Positions 33,613 through 42,272 of a stretch of DNA of 64,000 bases are shown piece by piece. Position 1 is the stretch's first letter. Each line of letters begins with the position of its first letter. The position numbers and the translations under genes were made by a program. Below the pieces are notes generated by a model. The model ran no database searches and was not told where the DNA came from. It saw only the letters and a list, made by a program, of their open reading frames with translations. Source of the DNA: CAVUPF01 sp963743285 (GTDB lineage Bacteria > Actinomycetota > Thermoleophilia > Solirubrobacterales > 70-9); contig CAVUPF010000003.1 of the NCBI GenBank assembly GCA_963743285.1, forward strand, positions 1 to 64,000, written 5' to 3'.

Positions 33613-36600
33613 ATGTGCGCCGTGATCGATAAGTTGAGTGAGATCGATCTGTCGGGGGTCAGAGAAGGGGTCGGGTCGAAGTCGTTCGGCCGCGGGCGCA
33701 GCTACGCGCGCAGCCGGCGGGTGGTGGCCGTCGAGTGGGACCCGCGCGAGCTGACGCTGACCGGGTCGGTGGCCGGCACCGCGCTCTACGACACCACCGT
33801 CTATTTCACCGACGCCGACGGGAACCTCGCCTTCGAGGACGGGGAGTGCACATGTCCGGTGGGATACAACTGCAAGCACGTCGCTGCGATCGTGATCGCG
33901 GCCGCTGGCGAGGGCGCCGAAGCCCAGGCCACCCGACGCCCGCCGCGGGCTGGCGCGGCCAGCACGGATGGCCCCATGTGGGAACGGTCTCTGCGGGCGC
34001 TGATCGACGCCCCGGCGCCTGCGGCCGAGGAGCGACCGCTGGCGATCGAGCTCTCTCTGCGGACGGCCGGCGGACGGCCGCGGTTGATGGCCCGGCTGAT
34101 GCGCCCGGGAGCGCGTGGGGGCTGGGTCAACGGCTCGCTGTCCTGGGGCGGGCTCGACTCGTGGCACGTCCGCGACGGCGAGTACCGCTCCGACCACCTG
34201 GCGCTCGTCCGCGAGCTCCACGCCATCCATCGCGCCCGCGAGCAACGGCCGGGCTACTACTACGGCTACAGCGACGGCGCTGAGCGGACCCTCGACCTGA
34301 GCGACTGCGACAGTCCGCGGCTGTGGGCGCTGCTCGACGAGGCTGTCCGGATCGAGCTGAGGCTCATCCACGCCCTGCCGGAGCTTGGTGAGCTGCCGCC
34401 ATACGAGGGTGGCGAGCTGCTCGTCGACGTCGGCCGCGATGGCGAGCGTGGCTCGCTCTTGACCGCCGTGCTTCGCCTCGGTGACGGTGACCCGGCGGGG
34501 CTTGAGCCGCTGCTCTTTCTCGGCGCGAGCGGGCACGGCGTCGTCTGCGCCGAGTGCGAGGCGGGCACCGATGACCCCGATCTCGAGCGGCGGCGACTGC
34601 GGCTCGTGCGCCTCCCAAGGCCCGCACCGCAGCAGTTGCAGCGGATGGTGCTCGGTGGCGAGCGGCTTGAGATCCCGGCGGGCGAGCTCGACCGGTTTGC
34701 CGTCGCAATCTGCCCCGCGCTGCGCCACGTCGCCACGGTGTCCTCGTCAGACGGGTCGTTCACGCCGCCCGAGATCTCAGAGCCGGCGCTCGTGCTGCGG
34801 GCAAGCTACGGCGCCGCGCACGCCCTTGAGCTCGACTGGGCGTGGGTTTACCGGATCGGCTCGCAGACGCGACAGGTGCCGCTCGGGATCGGCACAGCCG
34901 GCCCCGGCTTCCGCGATCGCCGCGCCGAGCGCGCGATCATCGCCGAGACCGTGCTCACCGGTACCGGTCTCGAGCGCCTCGGCCTGATCGATGTAGCCGC
35001 GCGGCCGGCGGAGGGGCCCGCGGTCTCGCTCGCCGGGATCGAGACGATGCGCCTGACGACTGAGGTACTGCCGCGGTTGGAGGAACACGGAGTTGCCGTC
35101 GAGGTCGTGGGAGAGCCGGCCGACTACCGCGACGTCAGCGACTCGCTGACGATCGGCGTTTCGACCACTGCTATCGCCGGCGAGAGCGACTGGTTCGACC
35201 TCGGCGTGACGATCAGCGTCGAGGGACGTGAGCTCCGGTTCGCCGACGTGTTCGTCGCTCTGGCGTGTGGCGAGTCGCACCTGTTGCTCGAGGACGGCGC
35301 CCACCTCTCGCTTGAGGATCCCCGCCTCGAGTCGTTGCGACAGCTGATCGTCGAGGCGCAGGCGCTCGCCGATTCCCCGTCGGCACCGCTGCGCATCAGC
35401 CGCTACCAGGCCGGGCTGTGGGCCGAGCTTGCCGCGCTTGGCGTCGTCACCGAGCAGGCCGAGACCTGGCGGCGCCAGGTCGGCGGGCTGCTCGGGCTCA
35501 CCGAGGTCGCCGGCCACGAGCCGCCGGCCGCGCTGGAGGCCGAGTTGCGTCCCTACCAGCGCGACGGGTTCGGCTGGCTGGCGTCGCTTTGGGAACTGGG
35601 GCTGGGCGGCATCCTCGCCGACGACATGGGGCTCGGCAAGACGTTGCAGGCGCTGGCGCTGCTCTGCCACGCTCGCGAGCGCGATTCCGACATCGGCCCG
35701 TTCCTGGTCGTCGCGCCGACGAGCGTCGTCTCGAACTGGGTCGCCGAGGCGGCGAGATTCACCCCCGAGCTCGCGGTCAGCGCGGTCACCGACACACTGA
35801 GGAAGTCCGGCCGCTCGATCGAGGACATCGCGGCCGCCGACGTCGTGGTGACGACGTACACGCTGTTCCGGCTCGATGCGGAGGCCTATCGAGAGGTGGA
35901 GTGGGCGGGCCTCGTCCTCGACGAGGCACAGGCTGTCAAGAATCACCAGTCGAAGACCTACAAGTGCGTCCGCGAGCTCGCCGTGCCGTTCAAGCTCGCG
36001 CTCACCGGAACTCCGATGGAGAACAACCTGACCGAGCTGTGGTCGCTGCTCTCGATCACGGCACCGGGGCTCTTCCCGGAACCGAAGCGGTTCGTCGAGC
36101 AGTACGCGCGGCCGATCGAACGCGATGGCGACAGCGAGCGGCTCGCGCGCCTGCGGCGCCGGATCAAACCCCTCATGATGCGCCGCACCAAGGAGCTTGT
36201 CGCAGCCGACCTGCCGCCGAAGCAGGAGCAGACGCTCGAGGTCGATCTGCACGCGCGTCACCGAAAGCTCTACGAGACTCGGTTGCAGCGCGAGCGGCAG
36301 AAGATCCTCGGCTTGATCGACAACTTCGACCGTAACCGGTTCACGATCTTGCGCTCGATCACTCTCCTGCGCCAGCTCAGCATCGATCCGAGCCTCGTCG
36401 ACGAGGGTCACGACGACGTTCCCTGCGCGAAGCTCGCCGCGCTGGTCGAGCAGCTCGGCGAGGTGATCGGCGGCAACCACCGGGCGCTCATCTTCAGCCA
36501 GTTCACGGGTTTCCTAGCCAAGGTCCGCGACCGCCTCGACCGTGAGGGAATCGAGTACTGCTACCTCGACGGGCGCACGCGCAAGCGCGACCAGGTGATC

Positions 36601-36981
36601 GAGCGGTTCAAGCAGGGTACCGATCCGGTCTTCCTGATCAGCCTGAAGGCTGGCGGCTTCGGCCTCAACCTGACCGAGGCCGATTACTGCTTTCTGCTCG
36701 ACCCGTGGTGGAATCCGGCAGCCGAGACGCAGGCGATCGACCGTGTGCACCGGATCGGGCAGACCCGCCGGGTGATCGCCTACCGGATGATCTCCCGCGA
36801 CACGATCGAGGAGAAGGTCGTTGCCCTTGCCCGCCGCAAGGCGGAGCTGTTCAGCGGCGTCATGGACGACGGCGAGCTGTTCGCCGGCAGCCTGACAGCC
36901 GACGACATCCGCGGGCTCCTGGAGGAACCGGCGCGCGGGCGTCGCGGTCAGGTGGGCGAGGCGCTTGCCGAGGCGGCGTAA
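33613..36981 (+). CDS. SWIM zinc-finger SNF2-family ATPase
   Basis: A 1,122-residue intact protein. The SWIM motif C-x-C...C-x-H uses Cys79, Cys81, Cys87 and His89. A long middle domain of unknown fold follows. The SNF2 ATPase comprises motif I DDMGLGKT (Lys676), DEAQ box at about 770, LTGTPMENNLTELWSLL, and a helicase-C half with FSQFTGF, YLDGRT, LISLKAGGFGLNLTEADYCF and DPWWNPAAETQAIDRVHRIG. Such proteins use ATP to move along or remodel DNA-protein complexes. Bacterial SWIM-SNF2 proteins are linked to repair or transcription (RapA/HepA-like) and to some defence loci, but no nuclease or methylase gene accompanies this one. It is monocistronic. The start at ATG 33613 fits the SWIM domain beginning near residue 8. 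Confidence 0.88.
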   Translation: MCAVIDKLSEIDLSGVREGVGSKSFGRGRSYARSRRVVAVEWDPRELTLTGSVAGTALYDTTVYFTDADGNLAFEDGECTCPVGYNCKHVAAIVIAAAGEGAEAQATRRPPRAGAASTDGPMWERSLRALIDAPAPAAEERPLAIELSLRTAGGRPRLMARLMRPGARGGWVNGSLSWGGLDSWHVRDGEYRSDHLALVRELHAIHRAREQRPGYYYGYSDGAERTLDLSDCDSPRLWALLDEAVRIELRLIHALPELGELPPYEGGELLVDVGRDGERGSLLTAVLRLGDGDPAGLEPLLFLGASGHGVVCAECEAGTDDPDLERRRLRLVRLPRPAPQQLQRMVLGGERLEIPAGELDRFAVAICPALRHVATVSSSDGSFTPPEISEPALVLRASYGAAHALELDWAWVYRIGSQTRQVPLGIGTAGPGFRDRRAERAIIAETVLTGTGLERLGLIDVAARPAEGPAVSLAGIETMRLTTEVLPRLEEHGVAVEVVGEPADYRDVSDSLTIGVSTTAIAGESDWFDLGVTISVEGRELRFADVFVALACGESHLLLEDGAHLSLEDPRLESLRQLIVEAQALADSPSAPLRISRYQAGLWAELAALGVVTEQAETWRRQVGGLLGLTEVAGHEPPAALEAELRPYQRDGFGWLASLWELGLGGILADDMGLGKTLQALALLCHARERDSDIGPFLVVAPTSVVSNWVAEAARFTPELAVSAVTDTLRKSGRSIEDIAAADVVVTTYTLFRLDAEAYREVEWAGLVLDEAQAVKNHQSKTYKCVRELAVPFKLALTGTPMENNLTELWSLLSITAPGLFPEPKRFVEQYARPIERDGDSERLARLRRRIKPLMMRRTKELVAADLPPKQEQTLEVDLHARHRKLYETRLQRERQKILGLIDNFDRNRFTILRSITLLRQLSIDPSLVDEGHDDVPCAKLAALVEQLGEVIGGNHRALIFSQFTGFLAKVRDRLDREGIEYCYLDGRTRKRDQVIERFKQGTDPVFLISLKAGGFGLNLTEADYCFLLDPWWNPAAETQAIDRVHRIGQTRRVIAYRMISRDTIEEKVVALARRKAELFSGVMDDGELFAGSLTADDIRGLLEEPARGRRGQVGEALAEAA

Positions 36982-37161
36982 CGCGGGCCGGCTGGGATTC
37001 GGGAGTAAAGGTCAGCCTGAGCAATGGAGTGTCACCCGGGCTGCCCGCCCACGTCCTGGTCGCCCGCCTCAGCACCGGATCTCGACCCGGTGCCCTTTGG
37101 CGGACTCCGGTGCGGTCCGTTGGTCGAAGTACTGGCTGGCTAGCCGTGAGCTGAGCCAGCC

Positions 37162-37554
37162 TCAGCCCTGAGTGCCCCGAGGCGCGTAGCGGTGGTGGAG
37201 CAAAAGGACGTTGCCGGCAGGGTCCTCAAAGGGGACCATATGGCAAACACCGGTGTCCATCGTAGCCGCCAGGAACTTGACCCCCTGGGACTCGAGCTCG
37301 GCCCGAGTGAGTTCGACGTCATCGACATGGAGGGCGATCGGGTGGGTGCTGGGTTGGAACTCGCGGCCGACCGCTGCGGCCTCCATCACCTGGAGGGTCA
37401 GGTTGCCGGTCTCATACTCCGCGCCAGGAAGTTTGTCGTACTCGACCGCGCAGGGCAGACCCAGGACGCCTCCGTAGAACTCGGCCGCGACTTGGTAGTC
37501 ATCGATGAAGACGGTGGCGAAGTCGACGCCGGTCACTGCTGTCGGAGATGTCAT
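37162..37554 (-). CDS. VOC-family (glyoxalase/bleomycin-resistance-like) protein
   Basis: A 130-residue protein starting at ATG 37554, where AAAGGAG precedes at good spacing. The open frame extends upstream but without family similarity. Two beta-alpha-beta-beta-beta halves are visible: VDFATVFIDDYQVAAEFYGG with LPGAEYETGNLTLQVME, then HPIALHVDDVELTRAELESQ with FEDPAGNVLLLHHRYAP. Members bind a metal and act as lyases, isomerases, dioxygenases or antibiotic-binding proteins; specificity is not deducible. It stands alone between the SNF2 gene and the desaturase. Confidence 0.8.
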   Translation of the reverse strand: MTSPTAVTGVDFATVFIDDYQVAAEFYGGVLGLPCAVEYDKLPGAEYETGNLTLQVMEAAAVGREFQPSTHPIALHVDDVELTRAELESQGVKFLAATMDTGVCHMVPFEDPAGNVLLLHHRYAPRGTQG

Positions 37555-37812
37555 CAGGTGGCTCCTTTGGTCGTGGCGGGGATGAGAACGAAGCTTGGCG
37601 CTTGGCCGGGATCGCGACCGTATCGCACGGCAATTGTGGGCCTCTTTAGACCGTGCCTCTATCTTGGCGGGGCAAACAGGGCTACGAGCCGCTGGTCGAA
37701 CCTTCCTCGCCGCCGTCCAGTTCTGCTGCACCGACGTTGAGAGTTCTCCGACTGCCCGGAAACCCATGACTCCCGACGCTGAACGGCTCTCCGGGGCTAG
37801 GAAGGAAGGTCC

Positions 37813-38763
37813 GTGGCTGAGCGCTGTAGGGATGACAAAGGTGTGGACGGTGCCTATCAGAGCAGCATGCCTGCGGCCGGCAGCCTCGTCGACCGCATCG
37901 CCAACCTAGCGGTGACCATCGTCCCGCTGGCGCTGATCGCGGTGGCGATCCAGCAGTCCTGGGGTGGCCTCCTGGTCTGGCAGGACGTGCTGATCTTCTT
38001 CGCGACGCTGGTCCCGTTCGGCTTCGGGGTCACGGTCGGCTTTCACCGCCTCTTCACCCATCGCTCCTTCAAGACAAGCCGTCCGATGCGCTTCCTCTTG
38101 GCGGTGTTGGGCTCGATGGCCCTCGAGGGACCGGTTATCGAGTGGGTCGCCTACCATCGCCGCCACCATCGCTACTCCGATGTCGAGGGCGATCCCCACA
38201 GCCCTCACGTCGGCTACGGAGAGGGTTTCCTCGGTGCGGTGCGCGGGCTCTTTCATGCCCACGTCGGCTGGGTCCTGTTCAGCGATGAGCCGGCCGAAGA
38301 GGAGCGATATGCCCCCGACCTGCTCGCCGACCCGGTGGTGCTCTTCGTCGACCGCACCTTCGTCCTCTGGGCCGTGGCGGGTCTGGCGCTGCCTTTCGGG
38401 CTCGGCGTGGCGCTGACCGGCACTGTCGTCGGCGGTCTGATCGGCCTTCTCTGGGGAGGCGCGGTGCGGATCTTCTTTTTGCACCACATCACCTTCTGCG
38501 TCAACTCTCTCTGTCATTTCTTCGGCCGCCGCGACTTCGCCACCCCCGACGAGTCGCGGAACCTAGCCTGGCTGGCGCCGTTTACCTTCGGTGAGGCCTG
38601 GCACAACAACCACCATGCATTCCCGACCTCGGCCCGCCACGGGCTGGGACGCCTCGAGCTCGACCCCTCAGCGGCCCTTATCTCCCTCATGGAGCGGGCC
38701 GGTCTGGTCTGGGACGTGGTGCGAATCGGCCCCGAGCGACTGGCCTCGAAGGCGATCGCCTAG
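37813..38763 (+). CDS. Membrane fatty-acid (acyl-CoA/acyl-lipid) desaturase
   Basis: A 316-residue membrane protein with the three histidine boxes that hold the di-iron centre: HRLFTH (78-83), HRRHH (115-119) and HNNHH (264-268). Hydrophobic pairs surround them (LAVTIVPLALIAVAI; VAGLALPFGLGVALTGTVVG). This pattern is that of delta-9 desaturases, which insert a cis double bond in saturated acyl chains using O2 and electrons. GTG 37813 is preceded by AAGGAAGG; an inner ATG at 37867 is possible. No ferredoxin or reductase gene is adjacent. Confidence 0.88.
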   Translation: MAERCRDDKGVDGAYQSSMPAAGSLVDRIANLAVTIVPLALIAVAIQQSWGGLLVWQDVLIFFATLVPFGFGVTVGFHRLFTHRSFKTSRPMRFLLAVLGSMALEGPVIEWVAYHRRHHRYSDVEGDPHSPHVGYGEGFLGAVRGLFHAHVGWVLFSDEPAEEERYAPDLLADPVVLFVDRTFVLWAVAGLALPFGLGVALTGTVVGGLIGLLWGGAVRIFFLHHITFCVNSLCHFFGRRDFATPDESRNLAWLAPFTFGEAWHNNHHAFPTSARHGLGRLELDPSAALISLMERAGLVWDVVRIGPERLASKAIA

Positions 38764-38769
38764 GAAGTT

Positions 38770-39620
38770 GTGGTTGCACTTGGACTCGCGGCAGCCGTCG
38801 CCGCCCGGTCGCGTTCAACGTCGGCATCGTGCTGCAGGCACAGGACGCCCGCCGAGAGCCCCCCGAGGAGGGGCTGCGACTCTCGCTGATCGCCCACCTG
38901 GCGCGGCGGGGGCGCTGGATCACCGGCTTCCTATTGGGCGGGGTCGGCTTTGGCCTGCAGGTTCTGGCGCTGTCGCTTGTGCCGTTTGTGGTGGTGCAGC
39001 CGGTCCTGGCCGCCGGCCTACTGCTGATGCTCTACCTCGGGGTACGGATGCTGGGCGAGAGGGTCGGGAAAGCCGAGGTCGCCGGGGTGTTGGGCATCAC
39101 CGCGGGAATCGGGCTGTTGGCCTGGGGCACGCCGACTGGGATCGAGACCGTGACCAGCCCACCTGCGGTGATCTCGGTGATGGCGGCGATGACGCTGATC
39201 TCGCTGGTCCCCTTCGCGCTGCGCGGGCGAGGTCGCCTCGACTCGGCGACCTTCGTGATCGTCGCCTCGGCGCTCGCCTACGGGGCAAGCAACATCGCCA
39301 CCAAGCTGGTCAGTGATGGAGTGGACTCCGGGGCCTGGCTGGCCGTGGGGGTCTGGTTGGCTCTTGCGGCGGGGACCGGACTGATCGCGCTAACCACCGA
39401 GATGACAGCACTACAGCGCCGTCCGGCCACCTTCGTCGTGCCGCTCTCCTTCGCGATCCAGACGTTCGTGCCGGTCATCCTGGAGCCGATCTACCTCAGC
39501 GAGCGGTGGGGTACCGCCGCGCTGGACGGGCTGCCGCTGATCGCCGGGCTGCTGCTGGTAGGGCTCGGCGCTGTCGCGGTCGCGAGGACCCGCGCAGTGA
39601 GCGCTTTGGTAAGCGGCTGA
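38770..39620 (+). CDS. DMT-type multi-helix membrane protein, N-terminal frameshift
   Basis: The long frame from 38829 lacks a proper first helix. Reading from GTG 38770 (VVALGLAAAVAA) and shifting frame near 38812 (AFNVGIVLQAQDARREP) restores an N-terminal helix, so one indel is likely. The body has about nine hydrophobic segments (GFLLGGVGFGLQVLALSLVP, VVVQPVLAAGLLLMLYLGVR, VLGITAGIGLLAWGTP and others) and conserved 'L-G-E-R' and 'E-P' patterns typical of the drug/metabolite transporter or NIPA-like families. The substrate is unknown. Restored length is about 283 residues. It follows the desaturase on the same strand by only six bases, so co-transcription is likely. Confidence 0.7.
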
Positions 39621-39964
39621 CATCGAAGCGACTGCGTCGGCGCGGTCTGAGCGCGGCAGGTGAGGCCGCCTGGCCCCCAGCTTTCTCGCCCTCGCGGGTG
39701 TATGCGCGGCGGGCCAGGTAGATGGCTTGGTGGTGAGTCAGCTGATCGGCGGCCCGGCCGGACATCGAGGCCTTCGGGATGTCGTGCTCGGGATCTCGTC
39801 GGTGAAGCAACGACTGTTGTAGGTCGTGTTGGTGAGACGCCGGTAGGGCTGCGGTGACCTTGCGGGTCGCCACCGGTGCCAATGTACATGCGGGCGAGCG
39901 CTGGGGCGCGAACTTCGGACCGCTGTACAACGAACTTGCGCCCCCCTCTCGCCACCATTTGACA
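39621..39964. other. Intergenic region, no gene recognised
   Basis: 344 bases without a supported gene. A minus-strand frame over 39660-39790 reads SGRAADQLTHHQAIYLARRA, which may be a decayed gene end, but I cannot identify it. Confidence 0.4.
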
Positions 39965-40731
39965 ATGAAGACAGCACTCCGCCAGATCGTGGCGTTCGGC
40001 GGTGGCGGGTTCTCGATGGAGTCGGGCAACCCTCTGCTCGACAACTACGTGCTCGGCCTCACCGGGTCCGAGCGCCCGCGCGTCTGCTTTTTGCCCTCGG
40101 CCAGCGGCGATGCCGACCACTACATCGTCCGTTTCTACCGTGCCTTCCCGGCTGAGCGCTGCGAGGCCAGCCACGTCTCCCTCTTCCGCCGCGAGCAGGG
40201 CCCGGTCGATCTGCGCCGCCACCTCCTCTCCCAAGATCTGATCTACGTCGGCGGCGGCAGCATAGTCAGCTTGCTCGGGGTCTGGCGGGCGCACCGGATC
40301 GACTGCGTCCTGCATGAGGCATGGGAGGCTGGGGTCGTCCTCTGCGGACTCTCGGCCGGGTCGTTGTGCTGGTTTGCCGAGGCTGTGAGCAACTTCCACG
40401 GCGAGTCGCGCCGGGTCGAGGGCCTGGGGCTTTTGCCGTTCAGCAACTGCGTCCACTTCGAGCTGGGGTCGAGCCACCGCATCGCCTACCACGGTTTCCT
40501 GCGCGACGGGATGCTCCCGGGCTACGCGGCCGGGGACGGCGCCGCGCTGCACTTCACCGGCGACCGAGTTGTGCCGGGTCGTCGCCTCGCGGCCGGAGGC
40601 GCAGTGGCTACCGGCTCGACCTGGTTGAGGGGCGGGTGGTTGAGACGCGGATCGCCACCGCCTTCCTCGGCGACGCGGCCGGCGCGCCGCCCCCGCCCCC
40701 CGAGCCGCTCTCGACCGCGGTCGCGGCCTGA
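39965..40731 (+). CDS. Peptidase S51 family protein (peptidase E/cyanophycinase-like), frame breaks near the end
   Basis: From ATG 39965 (MKTALRQIVAFGGGGFSMES) the protein has the S51 fold: RPRVCFLPSASGDADHYIVR, HLLSQDLIYVGGGSIVSLLG, and the nucleophile elbow LCGLSAGSLCWF (Ser near residue 130). The family cleaves Asp-dipeptides (peptidase E) or cyanophycin. Near 40570-40610 the frame changes twice by one base. The protein continues as RVVASRPEA and then YRLDLVEGRVVETRIATAFL to the stop at 40729-40731. Restored length is about 255 residues. The stop overlaps the ATG of a second S51 gene (TGATG), so the two are coupled and probably arose by duplication. No cyanophycin synthetase gene is in the window. 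Confidence 0.75.
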
Positions 40732-41579
40732 TGGCGGTCGCGAGCCCCGCTGGTCGGGAGCGCCGGCTCGAAGTGGAGGAGCCGGCGCCGCTACGGCGTA
40801 TCCTCACCCTCGGCGGGCACGACTTCACCTCGCGCCCGCCCGACCGGGCGGTCTGCGAGCTGATGCTGCGGCTGGGGACCGAGCGGGCCGGCGGGCGGCC
40901 GCGGATCTGCATCCTGCCGACCGCGAGCGGCGATACCTCCGAGCAGATCGGCCGCTTCTATGCAGCCTTCGGCGAGCGACCGTGTGAGCCCTCCGACCTC
41001 TCCCTGTTCCGGCTCGGCCGCCAGCCGATGGCGCTGCGCGACCATCTGCTCGCCCAGGATCTGCTCTATGTCGGCGGCGGCAGCCTCGTCAACCTGCTCG
41101 CCGTCTGGGAGGCGCACGAGATCGGCGCCATCCTCAGTCTCGCCTGGCGGCGGGGCATCGTCCTCGCCGGGCAGAGCGCCGGGGCGATGTGCTGGTTTGA
41201 GGCCGGGATCACCAAGTCCTCCGGCCGTCCGCTCCGGCCGCCGGGCTCGGCCTGCTGGGCGGCAGCCTCTGCGTCCACTACAACAACGAGCCCGAGCGTC
41301 GTGCCGCCTACCTCGACGCGGTCGGCAGTGGGATGCCGGGGGGGTACGGCCTCGACGACTACGCCGGCCTGCTCTGGGAGGGCGAGGACTCGCCCGCCGC
41401 GCTCACCGCCCGCCGTGGCGCCCGCGCCTACCGGGTTCGCGCCCAGGGCGAGGGGGTCTCGAGAGTCCGCCCTTCCGGCCCGCTTCCTGGCGGCCCCCGC
41501 CCCGGCGGCGCTGCGGGAGGACATCGCGGAGTTCCGCCGCATCAAAAGCCTGCGCAAGCGTGCCGGGTGGCTGAGCTAG
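40731..41579 (+). CDS. Second peptidase S51 family protein, two compensating frame breaks
   Basis: The start overlaps the previous stop. The N-terminal frame carries ILTLGGHDFTSRPPDRAVCE, RPRICILPTASGDTSEQIGR, LLAQDLLYVGGGSLVNLLAV and the elbow LAGQSAGAMCWF. Between about 41220 and 41460 the true protein is in another frame (LGLLGGSLCVHYNNEPERRA, MPGGYGLDDYAGLLWEGEDS). It then returns to the first frame (LREDIAEFRRIKSLRKRAGW) up to 41579. One lost and one gained base would explain this. Restored length is about 282 residues. It is a clear paralogue of the preceding gene (LSAGSLCWF against QSAGAMCWF). Substrate is not known; an acid-rich dipeptide or polymer is the family default. Confidence 0.75.
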   Translation: MAVASPAGRERRLEVEEPAPLRRILTLGGHDFTSRPPDRAVCELMLRLGTERAGGRPRICILPTASGDTSEQIGRFYAAFGERPCEPSDLSLFRLGRQPMALRDHLLAQDLLYVGGGSLVNLLAVWEAHEIGAILSLAWRRGIVLAGQSAGAMCWFEAGITKSSGRPLRPPGSACWAAASASTTTTSPSVVPPTSTRSAVGCRGGTASTTTPACSGRARTRPPRSPPAVAPAPTGFAPRARGSRESALPARFLAAPAPAALREDIAEFRRIKSLRKRAGWLS

Positions 41580-41731
41580 GTGGGTCATCGGAGCATTGCT
41601 CGCAATGCAGCTCAGAGCGGTTGAGCCGCAGACTCGACGCTCGCAACGCTGTTGCACGGGCTAGACGGTTGGGCTGGCAGGGCACGCCACCCAGGCGACC
41701 CTGATCCCGCCCGAGCCGGAGGGCGCTACTC

Positions 41732-42259
41732 CTAGAGGGCGCCGCCGGCAGCAGCCGGGGCGGTGGGGTCGATGCCATCGCCGCGGCCGAGGCTCTCGCG
41801 AGCCAGGTACTCCTCGGCGAGCAGCGGGTTGTCCTTGGCTCGCTCGACGATCTTCAGGAGCGCCGACATGCTCGAGACCTCCTCGACCTGCTCCTTGATG
41901 AACCACTGCAGGAACTGCTCGCCCTGGTAGTTGCCCTCCTCACGCGCTTGCCGCGCCAGGTTGGAGATCTGCTCGCTCACCCGCTTCTCCTGATCTAGCG
42001 CGAGTCGCACCGGGGCGACCGTGTCGGCGAAGCCGCTCCGGGGCGCCTCGATCGCAGGGACCTCGATCGGGTGGCCGGCGTCGAGCAGGTACTGGGTGAT
42101 CATCATCGCGTGGTTTCGCTCCTCCACCGCCTGGCGGTAGAAGAAGACGGCGAGCTGGGGCAGCGTCTCTGAGTCGTAGTGGACGGCGATCGCGATGTAC
42201 TGCTGTTGCGCCGCGAACTCGGAGGCGACCTGCTCGTTGAGGGCCTTGGCAAAGCTCAT
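41732..42259 (-). CDS. Bacterial ferritin (iron storage)
   Basis: A 175-residue four-helix protein. Ferroxidase-centre residues are visible: Glu in LNEQVASEFAAQQQYIAIAV, the E-x-x-H pair in RQAVEERNHAMMITQYLLDA, and Glu in QFLQWFIKEQVEEVSSMSAL. Length and helix order match non-heme ferritin (Ftn) rather than bacterioferritin, since no heme Met is apparent. It oxidises Fe2+ with O2 and stores it in a 24-subunit shell. It is monocistronic, with GAAGGGG as ribosome site before the ATG. Confidence 0.9.
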   Translation of the reverse strand: MSFAKALNEQVASEFAAQQQYIAIAVHYDSETLPQLAVFFYRQAVEERNHAMMITQYLLDAGHPIEVPAIEAPRSGFADTVAPVRLALDQEKRVSEQISNLARQAREEGNYQGEQFLQWFIKEQVEEVSSMSALLKIVERAKDNPLLAEEYLARESLGRGDGIDPTAPAAAGGAL

Positions 42260-42272
42260 CCCCTTCGCAACC

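Noticed and set aside
33457..36480. Long minus-strand open frames opposite the SNF2 gene
   Set aside because: They are frame shadows caused by high GC; the SNF2 protein on the plus strand has all motifs in order.
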